Positions 1 through 5,434 of a DNA stretch of 8,015 nucleotides are shown one piece after another. Origin of the DNA: Acetobacteraceae bacterium (GTDB taxonomy: Bacteria > Pseudomonadota > Alphaproteobacteria > Acetobacterales > Acetobacteraceae); the NCBI GenBank assembly GCA_020853405.1, contig JADYYZ010000511.1, positions 1 through 8,015 of the forward strand. The letters are read 5' to 3'. The translations under genes and the position numbers were made by a program. Each line of letters begins with the position of its first letter. Within the stretch, counting starts at the first letter, position 1. The notes beneath the pieces are model-generated. The model had not been told where the DNA came from, did not search any database, and saw only the letters and a list, made by a program, of their open reading frames with translations.

Positions 1-149
1 AGCTTGCGGGGATCGATGCCGAGCTGGCGGCGATCGCGGCCGGGGCACCGCTCCGCCGGGCACAGGCGCGCGCCGCCGGCGAGCAGGCGGCGGCCGGGGT
101 CAGCGTGACCTGCCTGCTCGGCATCGCCTTGTGGCTCGCGGCCGGCTGA
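1..149 (+). CDS. C-terminal fragment of an unrecognised protein
   Basis: The reading frame is open from position 3 and stops at TGA 147-149, so only the last 48 residues are visible and the start lies outside the window. The fragment begins with an Ala/Glu/Arg-rich stretch that looks helical, possibly coiled-coil (LAGIDAELAAIAAG). It ends in a short hydrophobic segment (VTCLLGIALWLAAG) that could be a final membrane helix or a tail anchor. Codon usage matches the neighbours, and the next gene starts 31 bp later on the same strand, so the two are probably co-transcribed. I do not recognise the family and assign no function. Confidence 0.55.
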   Translation, partial: LAGIDAELAAIAAGAPLRRAQARAAGEQAAAGVSVTCLLGIALWLAAG

Positions 150-180
150 GCCGCAGCGGTCGGAGACGGGTGGGTCAGCG

Positions 181-705
181 ATGGCGGCAGGCAAGGCCAA
201 GGCAACGGCGAAGAAGGGGGCGAAGACGGGGGCTAAGACGGGGGCTAAGACGGGGGCGACGGGCGGGGGCGCCTGGGTGCTGATCGGGCTCGGCCTTGGT
301 GCCGGCGTCGTGATGTCCTATGCGCTGCCGACCGGCCTGCTGCTGGCATTCGGCCTGCTGCCGTCGGGCCTTGCCTGGATGCTGGATCCGGCGCCGGGCC
401 GGCCGGGGGCGCGCGCGATCCTGTTCCTCAATCTCGCCGGACTCGCGCCATCGCTCGCCGAACTCTGGCGCGGCGGCCACGGGCTTTCCGATAGTCTCGC
501 GCTGCTGACCGACTGGCGCACGCTCGGGCTGGCCTGGGCCGGCGCCGCCGGCGGCCTGCTGCTGAAGACGCTGCTGCCGCTGGCCTCTGGCCTCTCGGTC
601 GATGCCCAGGCGGCGGCCCGCCGGTCAGGCCTCGAGGCGCGCCGCGCGGCACTCGTGGCGGAGTGGGGCGAGTCCGAGGAGTCTGCCGCGGGTTCAAGGG
701 ATTAG
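181..705 (+). CDS. Small membrane protein with basic repetitive N-terminus, function unknown
   Basis: This encodes 174 residues. Residues 1-29 are Lys/Ala/Gly/Thr-rich with no acidic residue, and include three tandem GAKT units. Hydrophobic segments follow at about 31-48, 50-68, 79-95 (weak) and 115-138. The C-terminal 35 residues are polar, Ala/Arg/Glu-rich and probably helical. The positive-inside rule suggests a cytoplasmic N-terminus. A GGAGA at 162-166 lies 14 nt before the ATG, which is far for a ribosome binding site, so the start is only moderately supported. A later start would remove the basic tail. It follows the upstream fragment by 31 bp and converges on rpoH. The stop codon is part of an inverted repeat (678-714). 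I do not recognise a family. Confidence 0.65.
   Translation: MAAGKAKATAKKGAKTGAKTGAKTGATGGGAWVLIGLGLGAGVVMSYALPTGLLLAFGLLPSGLAWMLDPAPGRPGARAILFLNLAGLAPSLAELWRGGHGLSDSLALLTDWRTLGLAWAGAAGGLLLKTLLPLASGLSVDAQAAARRSGLEARRAALVAEWGESEESAAGSRD
217..261 (+). repeat. 12-bp in-frame tandem repeat coding GAKT
   Basis: Three 12-bp units lie at 217-228, 229-240 and 241-252. The second and third are identical, and the first differs at one base (GCG for GCT). A degenerate partial unit runs to 261. The unit is a multiple of three and encodes Gly-Ala-Lys-Thr, so copy number can change without a frameshift. It sits in the basic tail of the membrane protein gene. Confidence 0.85.
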
Positions 706-714
706 GCAGACTCC
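678..714 (+). terminator. 10-bp perfect inverted repeat at the end of the membrane protein gene
   Basis: GGAGTCTGCC (678-687) is perfectly complementary to GGCAGACTCC (705-714), with a 17-nt loop that contains most of the TAG stop (703-705). No T-run follows on the + strand, so it is not a classical intrinsic terminator. It may act as a 3' end stabilising hairpin or a weak terminator. The distal arm shares bases 711-714 with the adjacent larger hairpin. Confidence 0.5.
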
Positions 715-772
715 CTGATGGCCCGGCGCACCTCCGCGCGCCGGAGCCGTCGAGGCGGGCGGCGTCAGGGAG
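711..772 (-). terminator. Inverted repeat spanning the rpoH stop codon
   Basis: CTCCCTGA (711-718) pairs with TCAGGGAG (765-772). The second arm contains the rpoH stop codon (765-767 on the complement). Inside lies another perfect 7-bp repeat, CCGGCGC (723-729) with GCGCCGG (738-744), around an 8-nt loop. In the rpoH transcript this would form a nested hairpin at the 3' end. There is no T-tract, so it may be a Rho-associated end or an mRNA-stabilising structure. Confidence 0.45.
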
Positions 773-1661
773 CGAGCCGGCCCGCCACCTCGGCCTGGCG
801 GGCGGCGACCTGCGCCTTCATGCTCTTCTGCAGTTTCTCGAACGCGCGCACCTCGATCTGGCGCACCCGTTCGCGGCTGATGCCGTAGATCTGCGACAGC
901 TCCTCGAGCGTGGTCGGGTTGTCCTTCAACCGCCGCTCGATCAGGATGTGCCGCTCGCGATCATTCAGCGTCTTCAGCGCATTCGCCAGCAACGCCTTGC
1001 GACCATTCAATTCCTGGGCCTCGCCCAGCACGGTTTCCTGGCTTTCCGAATCGTCGACCAGCCAGTCCTGCCACTCGCCATCGCCATCGGCGCGCACCGG
1101 CGCGTTCAGGCTGTGGTCGGGCGCGGTCAGCCGGCGGTTCATGCTGACCACGTCGGCTTCCGGCACATCAAGGTCGCGGGCGATCTTCTTCACCGCCTCG
1201 GGCGGCAGGTCGCCATCGTCGATCTGCTGCATCTGGCCCTTCAGTCGGCGCAGATTGAAGAACAGCTTCTTCTGCGCCGCCGTGGTTCCCATCTTCACCA
1301 GCGACCACGAGTGCAGGATGTATTCCTGGATCGCAGCCCTGATCCACCACATCGCATAGGTCGCAAGCCGGAAACCGCGGTCGGGGTCGAACCGCTTCAC
1401 GGCCTGCATCATGCCGACATTGCCTTCGCTGATCAGTTCGCCCAGCGGCAGGCCATAGCCGCGATAGCCCATGGCGATCTTCGCCACCAGCCGGAGGTGG
1501 CTGGTGACCAGGCGGTGCGCGGCCTCCAGATCCTCCTCGGTCCGCCAGCGCTTGGCGAGGTTGTACTCCTCCTCCGGCGTCAGCATCGGGAAGCGCCGGA
1601 TCTCGGACAAATAGCGGGAGAGGTTGCCCTCGGGTGCGATCGGGAAGACCGCGGACGCCAT
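765..1661 (-). CDS. rpoH: RNA polymerase sigma-32 (heat-shock) factor RpoH
   Basis: This 298-residue protein has the usual RpoH length and lacks the long region 1.1 of RpoD. It directs RNA polymerase to heat-shock promoters (chaperones, proteases). Region 2 covers roughly residues 46-120 and includes the 2.3/2.4 segment FRLATYAMWWIRAAIQEYIL (97-116), which melts and reads the -10 element. The RpoH box that separates this family from other sigma factors is QKKLFFNLRRLK (130-141). Region 4.2 is a helix-turn-helix (about 251-277, TLEELSQIYGISRERVRQIE). The ATG at 1661 is preceded on its own strand by AGGTGA about 6 nt away, which supports this start. It lies downstream of rluD on the same strand, but the 227-bp gap with its own promoter candidate suggests separate control. 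In this family, activity is usually also controlled by chaperone binding and FtsH proteolysis. Confidence 0.97.
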   Translation of the reverse strand: MASAVFPIAPEGNLSRYLSEIRRFPMLTPEEEYNLAKRWRTEEDLEAAHRLVTSHLRLVAKIAMGYRGYGLPLGELISEGNVGMMQAVKRFDPDRGFRLATYAMWWIRAAIQEYILHSWSLVKMGTTAAQKKLFFNLRRLKGQMQQIDDGDLPPEAVKKIARDLDVPEADVVSMNRRLTAPDHSLNAPVRADGDGEWQDWLVDDSESQETVLGEAQELNGRKALLANALKTLNDRERHILIERRLKDNPTTLEELSQIYGISRERVRQIEVRAFEKLQKSMKAQVAARQAEVAGRLAP

Positions 1662-1690
1662 CGTCGTTCACCTGTCGGTTCGGGTTCTGC

Positions 1691-1707
1691 GGCGGGTTCG
1701 GCCCGCC
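1691..1707 (-). promoter_or_regulatory. Hairpin in the rpoH leader
   Basis: GGCGGG (1691-1696) and CCCGCC (1702-1707) form a perfect 6-bp GC stem with a 5-nt loop, about 30 nt upstream of the rpoH start codon. No T-run follows. It sits in an otherwise gene-free leader of roughly 150 nt and could influence translation. Its role is inferred only from its position. Confidence 0.35.
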
Positions 1708-1818
1708 ATCGGTCGTTACTGTTTCCGGCCCCCGCGCGAAGCCGAGGGACGGCGCCTCATTCGGGTGCGGTGCCTGTCACGGTGGGTGATGGCACTCCAC
1801 ACCCATGAGTGCTAACGC

Positions 1819-1848
1819 ATCATGGACAAAACCGGTCCGGATTGCAAG
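1819..1848 (-). promoter_or_regulatory. Candidate rpoH promoter (sigma-32-like, or sigma-70)
   Basis: On the complement strand, CTTGCAA (1848-1842) is followed after 17 bp by CATGAT (1824-1819). TTGCAA-N17-CATGAT matches the sigma-70 consensus at 4 of 6 bases in each box. The same bases, read as CTTG with TCCATGA, also resemble the alphaproteobacterial sigma-32 pattern (CTTG, then a CCCAT/CCTAT-like -10). Alphaproteobacterial rpoH genes such as that of Caulobacter are known to have an autoregulated sigma-32 promoter. The implied leader is about 150 nt. Confidence 0.4.
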
Positions 1849-1849
1849 C

Positions 1850-1871
1850 AAAACCGGACTCACCCGGTCCG
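1850..1871 (-). terminator. Weak intrinsic terminator candidate after rluD
   Basis: Downstream of the rluD stop, the complement strand reads a 5-bp stem CGGAC/GTCCG (1871-1867 with 1859-1855) with a 7-nt loop, then G and TTTT (1853-1850). The stem is short. It lies immediately before the candidate rpoH promoter, which fits an end for rluD transcription. Confidence 0.35.
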
Positions 1872-1888
1872 CTTTGCCGCTGCTTCGG

Positions 1889-2869
1889 TCAACCCGCAAG
1901 CGCCCGCAGCCGACCCAGCAGAGCCTCAATGTCGGCGGGCAGGGGCGCCTCGAAGCGCAGCGCCGCACCGGTCGTCGGGTGCACGAAGCCGAGGCTTGCC
2001 GCATGCAGCGCCTGGCGGGGGAAGCCGGAAAGTTCCCGCCGCATTTCCTCCTTCAGCGCGCGCGCAGCGGCCGGCAGGCGCCGCAGATACACCGGATCGC
2101 CCAGCAGCGGATGGCCGGCATGCGCCAGATGCACCCGGATCTGGTGCGTGCGCCCGGTTTCCAGCCGGCATTCCAGCAGGGCGGCGGTGGTGCCGAATGC
2201 TTCCACCCGCCGGAAATGCGTGACCGCCGGCTTGCCGCCGCGGGCCACCACCGCCATGCGCTTGCGCTCGGCCGGGTCGCGCCCGATCGGCGCCTCGATC
2301 CTGCCTTCGGCCGGCGGCAGGCCCCAGACCGCGGCGAGATACCGCCGCTCCAGCCCGGCCCGGCTCGCGAACAGTCTCGACAGTGCCTCGTGCGCCGCTT
2401 GCGTCTTGGCCGCGACCATCACGCCGGAAGTGTCCTTGTCGAGCCGGTGCACGATGCCGGGCCGCGCCTCGCCGCCGATGCCGGTGAGGGAACCGCCGCA
2501 ATGCGCGATCAGCGCGTTCACCAGTGTCCCGTCCGGGTTGCCGGGAGCGGGGTGCACCACGAGGCCGGGCGGCTTGTCGACCACGATCAGATCGGAATCC
2601 TCGAACAGCACCGAAAGCGGGATGTGCTGGGCCACGGGGGTGGCGGGCGCCGGCGCCGGCACCGCCAGCGCATAGGCGGCACCGGCCCGCACCGGCGCCG
2701 AGGGGTCGCGCAGCACGGCACCGTCGCGCGACAGAAGCCCTGCCGCGATCAGCGCCTTGACACGTGCCCGCGACAGGCCCTGGAAACTGTCGGCGAGGAA
2801 CCGGTCGGTGCGCCCGCCGGCAGCCTCGGCGCCGGCGACCGCACGCAGCGTTCCGGAAGGGGATTCCAT
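1889..2869 (-). CDS. rluD: 23S rRNA pseudouridine synthase, RluD type (RluA family)
   Basis: This 326-residue enzyme isomerises uridine to pseudouridine. RluD proteins act on 23S rRNA helix 69 (positions 1911, 1915 and 1917 in E. coli). An S4 RNA-binding domain covers about residues 19-70 (RTDRFLADSFQGLSRARVKAL). The catalytic domain follows: DSDLIVVDKPPGLVVHP (91-107), the signature HRLDKDTSG with catalytic Asp144, and the RTHQIRVHLAHAGHPLLGD segment (240-258). The length is normal and all core motifs are intact. The RluA family has several members, so the D assignment rests on the S4 domain, the length and the rpoH neighbour. The ATG at 2869 overlaps the divergent gene's ATG by two bases. 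No Shine-Dalgarno lies at normal distance, and TATAGT lies only 7 nt upstream of the ATG, which suggests a leaderless transcript. Confidence 0.93.
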   Translation of the reverse strand: MESPSGTLRAVAGAEAAGGRTDRFLADSFQGLSRARVKALIAAGLLSRDGAVLRDPSAPVRAGAAYALAVPAPAPATPVAQHIPLSVLFEDSDLIVVDKPPGLVVHPAPGNPDGTLVNALIAHCGGSLTGIGGEARPGIVHRLDKDTSGVMVAAKTQAAHEALSRLFASRAGLERRYLAAVWGLPPAEGRIEAPIGRDPAERKRMAVVARGGKPAVTHFRRVEAFGTTAALLECRLETGRTHQIRVHLAHAGHPLLGDPVYLRRLPAAARALKEEMRRELSGFPRQALHAASLGFVHPTTGAALRFEAPLPADIEALLGRLRALAG

Positions 2870-3170
2870 GGCCGCGACTATAGACTCTCCCGCCTATCGC
2901 GCGCTGAAGCTGGCGACCATCGTGATGGGCGTGCTGATCGTGGCTGGCACCCTGACGCTGGCCGTGCTGGTGGTGGGGCGGCTCTCTGCGGGGCCGACCG
3001 CGAGCGCGCCGGTGCGACTCGCCGAGCCGGCGGGCAGCCGCATTGCCGGCATCGCCGCCGCCGACGGGCGGCTGCTCGTGCACGTCACCGGTGGCGGCCT
3101 GCCCGACCGGGTGCGGGTGCTGAGGCTCGGCGACCTGCCGGTCGGCGGGGTCGAGCTGGCGGCGCCATGA
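2868..3170 (+). CDS. Single-TM small protein, DUF6476-like
   Basis: This encodes 100 residues: a short polar N-terminus, one strong membrane helix (about 13-38, with ATIVMGVLIVAGTLTLAVLV as its core), then a Pro/Ala-rich linker and a small C-terminal domain of about 45 residues (GSRIAGIAAADGRLLVHVTG) ending in a predicted beta-rich segment. The ATG at 2868 is chosen because AAGGGG (2857-2862) lies just upstream and the protein then starts right before the TM helix. The frame is open further upstream, but that part overlies rluD. The size, topology and position beside rluD resemble the alphaproteobacterial DUF6476 family, from memory and unverified. It overlaps the next gene by 4 nt (ATGA), implying translational coupling. 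The function is unknown. Confidence 0.8.
   Translation: MAATIDSPAYRALKLATIVMGVLIVAGTLTLAVLVVGRLSAGPTASAPVRLAEPAGSRIAGIAAADGRLLVHVTGGGLPDRVRVLRLGDLPVGGVELAAP
2877..2882 (-). promoter_or_regulatory. Candidate -10 box for rluD
   Basis: TATAGT on the complement strand matches the -10 consensus at 5 of 6 bases in a very GC-rich region. It ends 7 nt before the rluD ATG, so transcription would begin at or within a base of the start codon. I see no good -35 at 16-18 bp spacing; TTCAGC lies 20 bp upstream. The element is inside the coding sequence of the divergent gene. Confidence 0.35.
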
Positions 3171-3559
3171 GCGAGGCGGTGCGGCTGCCGGCGGCACTGG
3201 CGCAGGCGATGCGCGCGCTGGCCGACGCCGCCCGCCCGGCCGAGGCATGCGGCCTGCTGGTCGGCGAGCGATGGCGGGTGGTGGCGCTGGCGCCAAGCAG
3301 CAACCTGGCCGAGGCGCCCGATCGGTTCGAAATCGACACGGCGATGCATCTTGCCCTGCAGCGGCGGCTCCGCGGCAGCGGCCGCGCCGTGATCGGGGTG
3401 TGGCACAGCCACCCGGAAGGCCCTGCCGAGCCATCCGTGCATGACATGGCCGGCGCCTGGGACCAGGCGCTGGTCTGGCTGATCACCGGCAGCGATGGCA
3501 CACGTGCCTGGGCGCCGGGCGCCGGCGGGTTTCGCGAGGTCGTGCTCGATGCGGCGTGA
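3167..3559 (+). CDS. JAMM/JAB (Mov34, M67) family metallopeptidase
   Basis: This encodes 130 residues, the size of a stand-alone bacterial JAB domain. The complete JAMM zinc site is visible: Glu26 in the PAEACGLLVG segment, then HSHPEGPAEPSVHD with His80, His82, Ser90 and Asp93 in the canonical HxH-x7-S-x2-D spacing. An active zinc isopeptidase or peptidase is therefore expected. Known bacterial relatives remove C-terminal residues or conjugates from ubiquitin-like sulfur carriers, such as the mycobacterial Mec+ enzyme that releases cysteine from CysO. No ThiS/MoaD/CysO-like carrier or E1-like enzyme is visible in this window, so the substrate is unknown. The ATG overlaps the upstream stop (ATGA), so the gene is translationally coupled to the TM protein. 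No signal peptide is seen, which suggests a cytoplasmic location. Confidence 0.9.
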   Translation: MSEAVRLPAALAQAMRALADAARPAEACGLLVGERWRVVALAPSSNLAEAPDRFEIDTAMHLALQRRLRGSGRAVIGVWHSHPEGPAEPSVHDMAGAWDQALVWLITGSDGTRAWAPGAGGFREVVLDAA

Positions 3560-3624
3560 GCGCGGGGTGGCGCGGCGGCGCCGGTCGCGCTGTTATGCGG
3601 ATTCCACCGAAAGGAAGGCACGGC

Positions 3625-4689
3625 ATGCTGTTCCGCAGCGATAACATCACCGGCGTCTGCCCGGAGGTCATGGCAGCGATCCAGGCGGCCAACGAGGGCG
3701 ACGCCGCTGCCTATGGCACCGACGAGTACACGGCGCGGCTTGGCCCCGCCTTCAGCGCCTGTTTCGAGACCGAGGTGATCGCCCACCCCGTCGCCACCGG
3801 CATCGCCGCGAACGCCCTGGCGCTGGCGACCGCGATGCCGCCGCCCGCGGCCTGCCTCTGCCATGACCACGCCCACGTCTTCGGCACCGAGTGCGGCGCG
3901 CCCGAATTCTTTGCCGGCGGCGGCAAGCTGATCGGGCTTTCGGGCCGGCACGGCAAGCTCTGGCCGGAGGATGTGGCCCGCGTGCTCGCCGCCCAGGACC
4001 CGAAACGGCTGCAGGCGCCGCCGATCGCGGTGGTGTCGATCACCCAGGGCGCCGAGGCGGGAACCGTCTATTCGCTCGACCACATCGCCGAGCTTTCGGC
4101 GATCTGCCGCCGGCATGGCGTGGTGCTGCACATGGATGGCGCGCGCTTCTCCAACGCCTTCGCTGCACTGGGCTGCACCCCGGCCGAGATCAGCTGGCGG
4201 GCCGGCATCGACATCCTGAGCTATGGCGCGACCAAGAACGGCGCGATGTGCGCCGATGCCGTGCTGATCTTCCGGAACTCGCCGCATGCCGCCTCGCTCG
4301 ACCGCTGGCTCGGCCACCGGCGGCTGCGGGCAGGGCAGGTGTTTTCCAAGATGCGCTATATCAGCGCGCAGCTGCTGGCGATGCTGGAGGGCGAGCTCGC
4401 CCGGCGCAACGCCCTGCACGCCAATGCCATGGCGCAGCGCCTGTCGGCGGGGCTGCGGAAACTGCCGGGCGTGGTGCTGGTGGAGGCAACCGACATCAAC
4501 GAGGTGTTCGTGCGCCTGCCCGATGCGGTGCGCGACAGCTTGGCGCGCGGCGGCTTCCCGGTGACGGGGCGGCCCGCCGACCCGGGCCTCGTGCGCTTCG
4601 TCACCGGCTGGAATTCGCGGGCGACCGACGTCGATGCGTTCCTGGCCGCGGCATCGGGCGGGAAGGCGCCGGGGGTTGCCGCCGGCTGA
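3625..4689 (+). CDS. ltaE: Low-specificity L-threonine aldolase-type PLP enzyme
   Basis: This encodes 354 residues, normal for the family. The enzyme cleaves L-threonine or L-allo-threonine to glycine and acetaldehyde using pyridoxal phosphate. Recognisable parts are an N-terminal FRSDNITGVCPEVM (3-16), AYGTDEYTARL (29-39), the HDHAHVFGTECGAPEFF region (80-96) that holds the residue stacking on PLP and the TE-GA motif, HMDGARFSNA (169-178) with Asp171 and Arg174, and the Schiff-base lysine Lys204 in SYGATKNGAM. The ATG at 3625 is chosen because AAAGGAAGG lies about 7 nt upstream and the protein then begins at the conserved FRSDN. A GTG at 3556 would add 23 atypical residues overlapping the previous stop. 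It follows the JAB gene by 65 bp on the same strand. Related beta-eliminating lyases share this fold, so exact specificity is not proven. Confidence 0.92.
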   Translation: MLFRSDNITGVCPEVMAAIQAANEGDAAAYGTDEYTARLGPAFSACFETEVIAHPVATGIAANALALATAMPPPAACLCHDHAHVFGTECGAPEFFAGGGKLIGLSGRHGKLWPEDVARVLAAQDPKRLQAPPIAVVSITQGAEAGTVYSLDHIAELSAICRRHGVVLHMDGARFSNAFAALGCTPAEISWRAGIDILSYGATKNGAMCADAVLIFRNSPHAASLDRWLGHRRLRAGQVFSKMRYISAQLLAMLEGELARRNALHANAMAQRLSAGLRKLPGVVLVEATDINEVFVRLPDAVRDSLARGGFPVTGRPADPGLVRFVTGWNSRATDVDAFLAAASGGKAPGVAAG

Positions 4690-4692
4690 TGC

Positions 4693-4721
4693 TTGCCTAG
4701 GGCGGATGGCTGGCGTATCTG
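4693..4721 (+). promoter_or_regulatory. Candidate promoter of tRNA-Glu
   Basis: TTGCCT (4693-4698) and TATCTG (4716-4721) are separated by exactly 17 bp. Start would fall near 4728, giving a leader of about 12 nt before the tRNA. The -35 matches at 4 of 6 bases and the -10 at only 3, so support comes mainly from spacing and position. Confidence 0.35.
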
Positions 4722-4739
4722 CGGCGTGCCGGAGGCGTT

Positions 4740-4815
4740 GACCCCATCGTCTAGAGGCCTAGGACGGCGCCCTCTCAAGGCGCAAACACGGGTTCGAATC
4801 CCGTTGGGGTCGCCA
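4740..4815 (+). tRNA. tRNA-Glu (anticodon CTC)
   Basis: This is a complete 76-nt cloverleaf. The acceptor stem GACCCCA (4740-4746) pairs with TGGGGTC (4805-4811), the discriminator is G4812, and CCA is encoded at 4813-4815. The D stem is GTC/GAC. The anticodon stem GCGCC/GGCGC encloses the loop CTCTCAA, with anticodon CTC at 4774-4776 reading GAG. The T stem ACGGG/CCCGT encloses TTCGAAT. All stems are perfectly paired, and GAG is heavily used in this GC-rich window. Confidence 0.98.
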
Positions 4816-4845
4816 TCATCGCGATAGGCCGGGCAAGGCCCCACG

Positions 4846-4923
4846 GCGCTGCATCGGCGCCCGGCGAAGGCGGGCGTGAGGCGGGATGGCCGCGGCCGAT
4901 GCGGCGCGCAAACGCGTTTTATC
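4846..4923 (+). terminator. Large stem and small T-tailed hairpin between tRNA-Glu and the rhodanese gene
   Basis: Bases 4846-4858 pair with 4895-4907 over 13 bp with a single G-U, around a 36-nt loop. The core arms are GCATCGGC and GCCGATGC. Overlapping its 3' arm, CGCG (4905-4908), CAAA and CGCG (4913-4916) form a 4-bp hairpin followed by TTTTATC. The small hairpin looks like a terminator for the tRNA transcript. The large stem could be part of it, or a leader structure of the rhodanese mRNA. The two compete for 4905-4907. Confidence 0.4.
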
Positions 4924-4977
4924 GCCGCCCCGGGTAATTCCGATCTAGCATGGCGCCGGAGCGAGGGAGCAAGGCGC

Positions 4978-5394
4978 ATGACCGACGTGCCGAACGTGAC
5001 GCCGGCCGAGGCATTCGAGGCGCTGCGGCGCGACCCGGATGCGGAACTGGTCGATGTGCGGACCGCGCCCGAGCTGCTGTTCGTGGGCTTCCCCGACCTC
5101 GGCGGGCTCGGCAAGGATCTGCACACCGTGGAATGGCAGCAGTTCCCGGCGATGGGGGTGAACCCCGCGTTCATCGAGGAGCTTCGGGCACGCGGCCTGG
5201 GGCCCGGGAAGAAACTCTATTTCCTGTGCCGGTCGGGCGCGCGCAGCCTGGCTGCCGGCAGGCTGGCCGTGCAGGCAGGGCAGGCGGCTGCCTTCAACGT
5301 CGCCGACGGCTTCGAAGGCCCGCTCGATACCGCCGGCCATCGCGGCACCAACGCCGGCTGGAAGGCATCGGGCCTGCCCTGGAAGCAGCGCTGA
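4978..5394 (+). CDS. Single-domain rhodanese-like sulfurtransferase
   Basis: This encodes 138 residues. It has the rhodanese fold landmarks: an N-terminal TPAEAFEALRRDPDAELVDVR segment (8-28; VDVR is the CH2A-like strand) and the active-site loop CRSGARS with catalytic Cys84, which would carry a persulfide. Residues 115-138 form a WK-x-x-GLPW tail typical of a common proteobacterial subgroup. Such proteins move sulfane sulfur between donors and acceptors in the cytoplasm, and no signal peptide is seen. The ATG at 4978 is preceded by AGGGAGCAAGG, a reasonable ribosome binding site. The frame is open further upstream, but that part covers the structured spacer and lacks family similarity. It stands alone after the tRNA and converges on the permease genes with 33 bp between stops. 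The physiological donor and acceptor cannot be told from the sequence. Confidence 0.9.
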   Translation: MTDVPNVTPAEAFEALRRDPDAELVDVRTAPELLFVGFPDLGGLGKDLHTVEWQQFPAMGVNPAFIEELRARGLGPGKKLYFLCRSGARSLAAGRLAVQAGQAAAFNVADGFEGPLDTAGHRGTNAGWKASGLPWKQR

Positions 5395-5434
5395 GCGGGT
5401 GCTGCCGGCGCCGGCCCGCCTTTCGCTTCAGCGC
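5388..5434. terminator. Bidirectional inverted repeat spanning both convergent stop codons
   Basis: GCGCTGAGCG (5388-5397) is complementary to CGCTTCAGCGC (5424-5434) with one bulged base. The left arm holds the rhodanese TGA (5392-5394) and the right arm holds the permease stop (5428-5430, complement). Inside is the 12-bp palindrome GCCGGCGCCGGC (5404-5415). An alternative + strand stem, GCGGG/CCCGC (5395-5399 with 5415-5419), is followed by CTTTCGCTT. This fits a two-way transcription end for the convergent genes. Confidence 0.5.

Noticed and set aside
217..261. Short tandem repeat considered as a CRISPR or protein-binding iteron array
   Set aside because: The units are 12 bp, contiguous and in frame with no spacers, so they are best explained as coding repeats.
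663..1808. Long open frame on + covering rpoH
   Set aside because: It is the antisense of a clear rpoH gene. The translation is Arg/His-rich and low in complexity, as expected of a shadow frame in GC-rich DNA.
1805..3166. Open + frame running through rluD into the JAB gene, as if a long JAB fusion protein
   Set aside because: The first 454 codons are antisense to rluD and then out of frame over the TM protein. Only the last 130 codons, from the ATG at 3167, carry family motifs.
1926..3434. Long - strand open frame overlapping rluD and the TM/JAB genes
   Set aside because: It is out of frame with rluD, antisense to the other two, and has an Arg/Ala/Pro-rich composition without motifs.
3085..4419. 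444-codon - strand open frame opposite the threonine aldolase
   Set aside because: It is antisense to a complete PLP enzyme with all catalytic motifs. No ribosome binding site or domain is seen.
4740..4815. tRNA-Glu as an integration site for a mobile element
   Set aside because: No integrase, no direct repeat of the tRNA 3' end that I can find, and no change in base composition nearby.
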